Positions 61,075-64,000 of a stretch of DNA of 64,000 nt are shown here, one piece after another. Below the pieces are notes generated by a model. It had not been told where the DNA came from and searched no databases. It saw only the letters and a list, made by a program, of their open reading frames with translations. A program made the translations under genes and the position numbers. The DNA lies in assembly GCF_002001085.1 (NCBI RefSeq), contig NZ_MUNU01000019.1, positions 372,001 through 436,000 of the forward strand, given 5' to 3'. The DNA comes from Rhodanobacter sp. B05. GTDB taxonomy: Bacteria > Pseudomonadota > Gammaproteobacteria > Xanthomonadales > Rhodanobacteraceae. Every line of letters starts with the position of its first letter. The stretch's first letter is position 1.

Positions 61075-61598
61075 GCGGTGGTCGCCAGCTGATCGAGCAT
61101 GTACCGGAACTGCGCCGTGATCATGCCCATGCTGGAACCCAGCCGGTGATCGTCATCCACCAGCAGCAGCGGCAACCGGCGCTTCGCGGCGAACACGCGC
61201 ACGCCGGCCAGCGGGCACACCTCGTCGCGCCAACCGTGGATCAGGATGGTCGGCACATCGGGGCGCAGATCGAACGCCCGCGCATAGCCGGGAATCGCAC
61301 TGGGCGTGGCCAGCAGCAACAGGCCGGCCACCGGCACGTCCAGCGAGACCAGCCCGGAAACGAACGCCCCCATGCTGGAGCCGACCAGTAGCGGCGGTGC
61401 ATCCAGCGCCTCGATGGTGGCGCGCAGTCGGGCGATCCGCGGCGCCACCGAACCGGCGTGACCGCGCGCGTCGTCGCTGCCGTAGTCCGGCCGCTGCGTA
61501 CGCCAGCCCAGCGATTCGGCCAGGGCAGCCAGCGCGCTGACCTTGGTGGCATCCGGACTGGAGTCCGAGCCATGCGAAAGGATGATCTGGCCGCGCAT
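61071..61598 (-). CDS. Small alpha/beta hydrolase
   Basis: A 175-residue alpha/beta hydrolase of the YqiA/RBBP9-like small size. QIILSHGSDSSPDATK is the oxyanion loop, GSSMGAFVSGLVS holds the nucleophile Ser, TILIHGWRDEVCP the Asp, and DDDHRLG the His. Substrate unknown. ATG 61598 begins it. It overlaps rlmKL by 4 bp and lies downstream of a MITE-like inverted repeat. Confidence 0.85.
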   Translation of the reverse strand: MRGQIILSHGSDSSPDATKVSALAALAESLGWRTQRPDYGSDDARGHAGSVAPRIARLRATIEALDAPPLLVGSSMGAFVSGLVSLDVPVAGLLLLATPSAIPGYARAFDLRPDVPTILIHGWRDEVCPLAGVRVFAAKRRLPLLLVDDDHRLGSSMGMITAQFRYMLDQLATTA

Positions 61599-61667
61599 GG
61601 CGCGTCTCCGTGAAACTGCTGGAAGCAAGGTGCGCATGGTAACAGGCGACGTTTCCGCGCGAGCTTG

Positions 61668-61798
61668 AGAGCCTGTTCAATATCTCCAAGTACCCCGCGT
61701 TGCCATCGAGTGGCCGCCAGGTGGTAGTGCGTGGCGCAGCGCCTGACTGGCCGTCAGGTCAAGCCGCGCGGGGCACTTGGAGATATTGAACAGGCTCT
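61668..61798. mobile_element. MITE-like inverted repeat element, about 131 bp
   Basis: Arms at 61668-61699 and 61767-61798 (32 bp) are complementary except at one position; the core reads AGAGCCTGTTCAATATCTCC. The centre has a second small stem, CCTGAC-N5-GTCAGG. There is no transposase gene, and a target-site duplication is not clear. The ends do not match the GC-rich REP elements in this window. It lies between divergent genes, 21 bp before the AmpD-like start. Identity as a MITE is inference. Confidence 0.5.
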
Positions 61799-61819
61799 AA
61801 CCATGCGAAACTGCCGCGC

Positions 61820-62374
61820 ATGAGCCCGAGCATCCACGAGCAGCCGCTGCCTTATGTCGACATCCTGCCCGAGCGTCCGGCCGAGGCGGTCGAGCTGGTG
61901 GTGATCCACTGCACCGAGCTGCCCGACCTGGCCATGGCACGCGAGTACGGCGAGAAAGTGCTGCACGCCAGTGGCGCCGGCAACAGCGGCCATTACTACG
62001 TCGACCGCGATGGCGCGGTGTACCGCTATGTACCCGGCACCCGCGTGGCGAACCACGTGCGCGGACACAACCCGAACTCGATCGGCATCGAGCTGGTCAA
62101 CCTGGGCCGCTATCCGCACTGGTGGGATTCGCGCCACCAGCAAATGGACGAGCCATACACCGATGCGCAGATCGCCGCGCTGAGCGTCCTGCTGGCGCAG
62201 TTGCGCGTGGCATTCCCGAACCTGCGCCAGATCGCCGGCCACGAGGACCTGGACACCGCACTGATGCCGGCCAGCGACGACCCCGCGCTGCAGATCCGCC
62301 GCAAGCTCGACCCCGGCCCGCTGTTCCCCTGGCCTGCCATCGTCGAGGCCTGCGGCCTGCAGCGCCTGCGCTAG
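61820..62374 (+). CDS. N-acetylmuramoyl-L-alanine amidase, AmpD-like
   Basis: A 184-residue Amidase_2 protein. The Zn ligands are likely the His in LVVIHCTELPD, a second His in IAGHEDLD and the Asp in KLDPGPLFPW; SGHYYVDRDGAVYRYVPG is the substrate strand. It lacks a signal peptide, so it probably recycles anhydro-muropeptides in the cytoplasm as AmpD does; the branch without N-terminal extension is also used for other muropeptides. Start ATG 61820. It follows the MITE-like element. Confidence 0.88.
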   Translation: MSPSIHEQPLPYVDILPERPAEAVELVVIHCTELPDLAMAREYGEKVLHASGAGNSGHYYVDRDGAVYRYVPGTRVANHVRGHNPNSIGIELVNLGRYPHWWDSRHQQMDEPYTDAQIAALSVLLAQLRVAFPNLRQIAGHEDLDTALMPASDDPALQIRRKLDPGPLFPWPAIVEACGLQRLR

Positions 62375-62402
62375 ACTGCATCGCCTCATTCGAGTCGTCG
62401 CC

Positions 62403-63239
62403 ATGCCGGAGTTCGACGCCCAGCCGTTGCTGCAATCGACCACCGTCGCGGCGCACGACGTGCGTTGCCGCGGCGCCTGCCGCCATCGCAGTGCCGAGGA
62501 ATGTGCGGCCGCCACCCAGCTGGTGTTTCCCTACCGCGGGCTGTTCCTGCGCCACGTCGGCAGCACGCAATCGGTGGCCGATGCGAACCACGTGCTGTTC
62601 TTCAACGCCGGCGAGGGCTACCAGGTCAGTCACCCGGCTAGCGGTGGCGACGCCTGTCTGTCGTTGTCGATCTCGCAGCCGCTGCTGCGCGAATTGGCGC
62701 CGACCGCGCTGCTGCAGCGGCGCGAGCAACCGCTGTTTCGCCACCAGGCACTGCGCATCGACGAGCGCGCCCAGGTGCTGGTGGCGCTGCTGCGCCACAG
62801 CCTGCACGGCAGCACGATCGAGCCACTGGAAGCGGAGAGCCTGGCGCTGACCCTGGCCTGCCGCAGCCTCGGCCCGCGCACCACCCACGCGCCCGGCGCG
62901 AGCCGTGCGCGGCAGCGGCTGGTGGACCGGGCCAAGCTCCTGCTCGCCAGCGACCTCACCCGGCGCTGGGCACTGGCAGACATCGCGGCGGAAGTCGGCG
63001 GCTCACCGGTCTACCTCACCCAGGCCTTCCAGCAGGTCGAGGGCATGCCGCTGTACCGCTACCACCTGCGCCTGCGCCTGGCCTGCGCGCTGGACCGGAT
63101 CGCCGACTGCGAGGACGTCGCGGCGCTGGCGTTGGATCTGGGCTTCTCCAGCCACAGCCATTTCAGCGCTGCATTCCGCCAGGCTTACGGCCGCACACCC
63201 ACGGCATTCCGTCAGGCCGCGCTGGTCCGGTCGCCGTGA
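62403..63239 (+). CDS. AraC family transcriptional regulator
   Basis: A 278-residue regulator. The N-terminal 150 residues form a cupin-like ligand domain (FPYRGLFLRHVGS, VLFFNAGEGYQVSHP). The C-terminal AraC domain has two helix-turn-helix units: WALADIAAEVGGSPVYLTQAFQ and DVAALALDLGFSSHSHFSAAFRQAYGRTP. It may control the small Cys protein and the dehydrogenase that follow on the same strand. Its ligand is not known. Confidence 0.9.
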   Translation: MPEFDAQPLLQSTTVAAHDVRCRGACRHRSAEECAAATQLVFPYRGLFLRHVGSTQSVADANHVLFFNAGEGYQVSHPASGGDACLSLSISQPLLRELAPTALLQRREQPLFRHQALRIDERAQVLVALLRHSLHGSTIEPLEAESLALTLACRSLGPRTTHAPGASRARQRLVDRAKLLLASDLTRRWALADIAAEVGGSPVYLTQAFQQVEGMPLYRYHLRLRLACALDRIADCEDVAALALDLGFSSHSHFSAAFRQAYGRTPTAFRQAALVRSP

Positions 63240-63322
63240 ATCGCTAAAGATCCTGACAGTCACCGGCAGCGTCCGGTGGTCTCCTGTGCCTGCCCGATCC
63301 CGGGCCCTACCGGAAACACACC

Positions 63323-63460
63323 ATGAACGAGAACACCTGCGCCGCCTGCGACTATCCGCTCGACGGCAACGCCATCAAGGTCACCATCGGCGGGCGCACC
63401 GTCGAGGTCTGTTGCGAGGAGTGCGCACAGAAGCTGCGCGATGCAGAAGCGAAGTCGTGA
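63323..63460 (+). CDS. Small four-cysteine zinc-ribbon-like protein (45 residues)
   Basis: ATG 63323 opens a 45-residue protein: NENTCAACDYPLDGNAIKVT, then GRTVEVCCEECAQKLRD. C6-x2-C9 and C28/C29-x2-C32 form a zinc-ribbon or metal-binding pair of knuckles, similar to the TRASH/YHS class. It is not a shadow of a larger gene. It falls between AraC and a dehydrogenase on the same strand and may belong with them. Metal binding is inferred from the Cys pattern. Confidence 0.7.
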   Translation: MNENTCAACDYPLDGNAIKVTIGGRTVEVCCEECAQKLRDAEAKS

Positions 63461-63490
63461 TCTGCGAAGCATCATCACTCGCCGCAGAAG

Positions 63491-63523
63491 AAGTGACGCC
63501 GGGCATGCACCGGCGTCACTTCC
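63491..63523 (+). terminator. Strong 13-bp hairpin before the dehydrogenase gene
   Basis: GAAGTGACGCCGG-GCATGCA-CCGGCGTCACTTC, perfect, 31 bp after the small Cys gene. The downstream bases are not T-rich (CTCATGC), so it could also be a regulatory structure for the following gene. Confidence 0.5.
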
Positions 63524-63596
63524 TCATGCATCGAAGCGTCCCCGGCGCGATTGCCGCGGCAACGCGCAGACAGTGGATCGCACAAGGAGACAAAGC

Positions 63597-64000
63597 ATGA
63601 CGACACACTCTTCCCGTCGCATCGCGGTATACGGCGCCTACGGCCATACCGGCCGCTTCGTGCTGGCCGAACTGCGCCGCCGCGGCTTCGTGCCGGTCGC
63701 CTGCGGCCGCGATGCGACCCGGCTGCATGAACTGGCCGCGGCCACAGGTATCGAGGTGCGCACGGCCGCCACCGATGATCCCGCCGCACTGGATGCCGCC
63801 TTCGCCGGCACCGCCGCCGTCCTGCACTGCGCCGGCCCGTTTCTCGACACCGCCGCACCGGTGCTGGATGCGGCGCTGCGCGCACGCATCCACTACCTCG
63901 ACGTGGCGGCCGAGCAGCGCGCGGTGGTCGACACCTTCGCACGCGACGCCGAAGCGAAAGCCGCCGGCGTGACCGTGCTGCCGGCGATGGCGTTCTACGG
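63597..64000 (+). CDS. Saccharopine dehydrogenase-like NAD(P)-binding protein (3' cut by window edge)
   Basis: The first 134 residues of a protein running off the window end. RRIAVYGAYGHTGRFVLAELRRRG is a Rossmann loop (GAYGHTG) typical of saccharopine dehydrogenase/SDR-like putative reductases, then VACGRDATRLHELAA, AVLHCAGPFLDTAAPVLDAA and HYLDVAAEQ. The full domain and substrate are not visible. ATG 63597 has AAGGAGA upstream. Confidence 0.85.
   Translation, partial: MTTHSSRRIAVYGAYGHTGRFVLAELRRRGFVPVACGRDATRLHELAAATGIEVRTAATDDPAALDAAFAGTAAVLHCAGPFLDTAAPVLDAALRARIHYLDVAAEQRAVVDTFARDAEAKAAGVTVLPAMAFY

Noticed and set aside
58963-61092. Plus-strand frame of 709 codons antisense to rlmKL
   Set aside because: Composition is that of a GC-rich antisense shadow (Arg/Gln/Ala/Val-rich, no motif), while rlmKL is certain.

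Overview
The window is a GC-rich, gene-dense gammaproteobacterial chromosome segment. Codon use, gene content (rlmKL, yajQ, gluQ, htpG, tcdA, egtBD, acetoacetyl-CoA reductase, DipZ/MsrB) and several GC-rich intergenic inverted repeats of the kind common in Xanthomonadales point to the Rhodanobacteraceae (Rhodanobacter, Dyella or Luteibacter type). This assignment is inference from recognised protein families, not from a 16S gene. No rRNA, tRNA, CRISPR array, phage or complete insertion sequence was seen.

Layout. 1-5.6 kb: end of an EAL phosphodiesterase, OsmC, a small DksA-type zinc-finger protein, a broken TPR lipoprotein gene, a CycA-type permease, a GAF-GGDEF protein and a TonB-C-terminal-like protein. 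5.9-13.5 kb: GST, a DUF899 protein behind a string of inverted repeats, two membrane proteins of unknown role, a periplasmic histidine phosphatase, an exported amidohydrolase divergent from a MarR regulator, and pyridoxal reductase PdxI divergent from a LysR regulator. 13.7-16.8 kb: an accessory cassette (EVE-HNH nuclease, second HNH nuclease, unknown acidic protein) followed by a hairpin-rich repeat zone. 16.8-25.8 kb: housekeeping genes (htpG, gluQ, phbB, tcdA, csp) and a run of hydrolase, Old-Yellow-Enzyme reductase and pirin, with two long REP-type inverted repeats.

26-43 kb: lipoproteins, a YcaQ-like glycosylase, outer-membrane phospholipase A, SlyD, PBP4, glutathione peroxidase, pncB preceded by a candidate structured RNA, an exported c-type cytochrome with a molybdopterin-domain-like N-terminus, a metallopeptidase, an AlgP-like Lys/Ala-rich protein, a rhomboid, PhzF, a beta-hydroxyacid dehydrogenase, a YiiX-type hydrolase and YhiN. 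43-55.6 kb: YajQ, a large TolB/TPR membrane protein, an ECF sigma factor with its NrsF-type anti-sigma factor, divergent DipZ plus Tat-exported MsrB (a probable envelope methionine-sulfoxide repair unit), an SH3 protein, FKBP, TrxC, LysR/LysE, an FMN reductase and an S10 peptidase. 55.7-64 kb: a small unlisted protein, egtD-egtB (ergothioneine), rlmKL overlapping a small hydrolase, a 131-bp MITE-like inverted repeat, an AmpD-like amidase, AraC, a 45-residue four-Cys protein and the start of a saccharopine-dehydrogenase-like gene.

The recurring theme is redox and envelope maintenance: OsmC, GST, Gpx, TrxC, DipZ/MsrB, ergothioneine and OYE on one side, PBP4, AmpD-like amidase, PldA and TonB-like proteins on the other. 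The best candidates for something undescribed are the 13.7-16.3 kb nuclease cassette with its unknown third gene, the structured locus upstream of pncB, and the MITE-like element at 61.7 kb.
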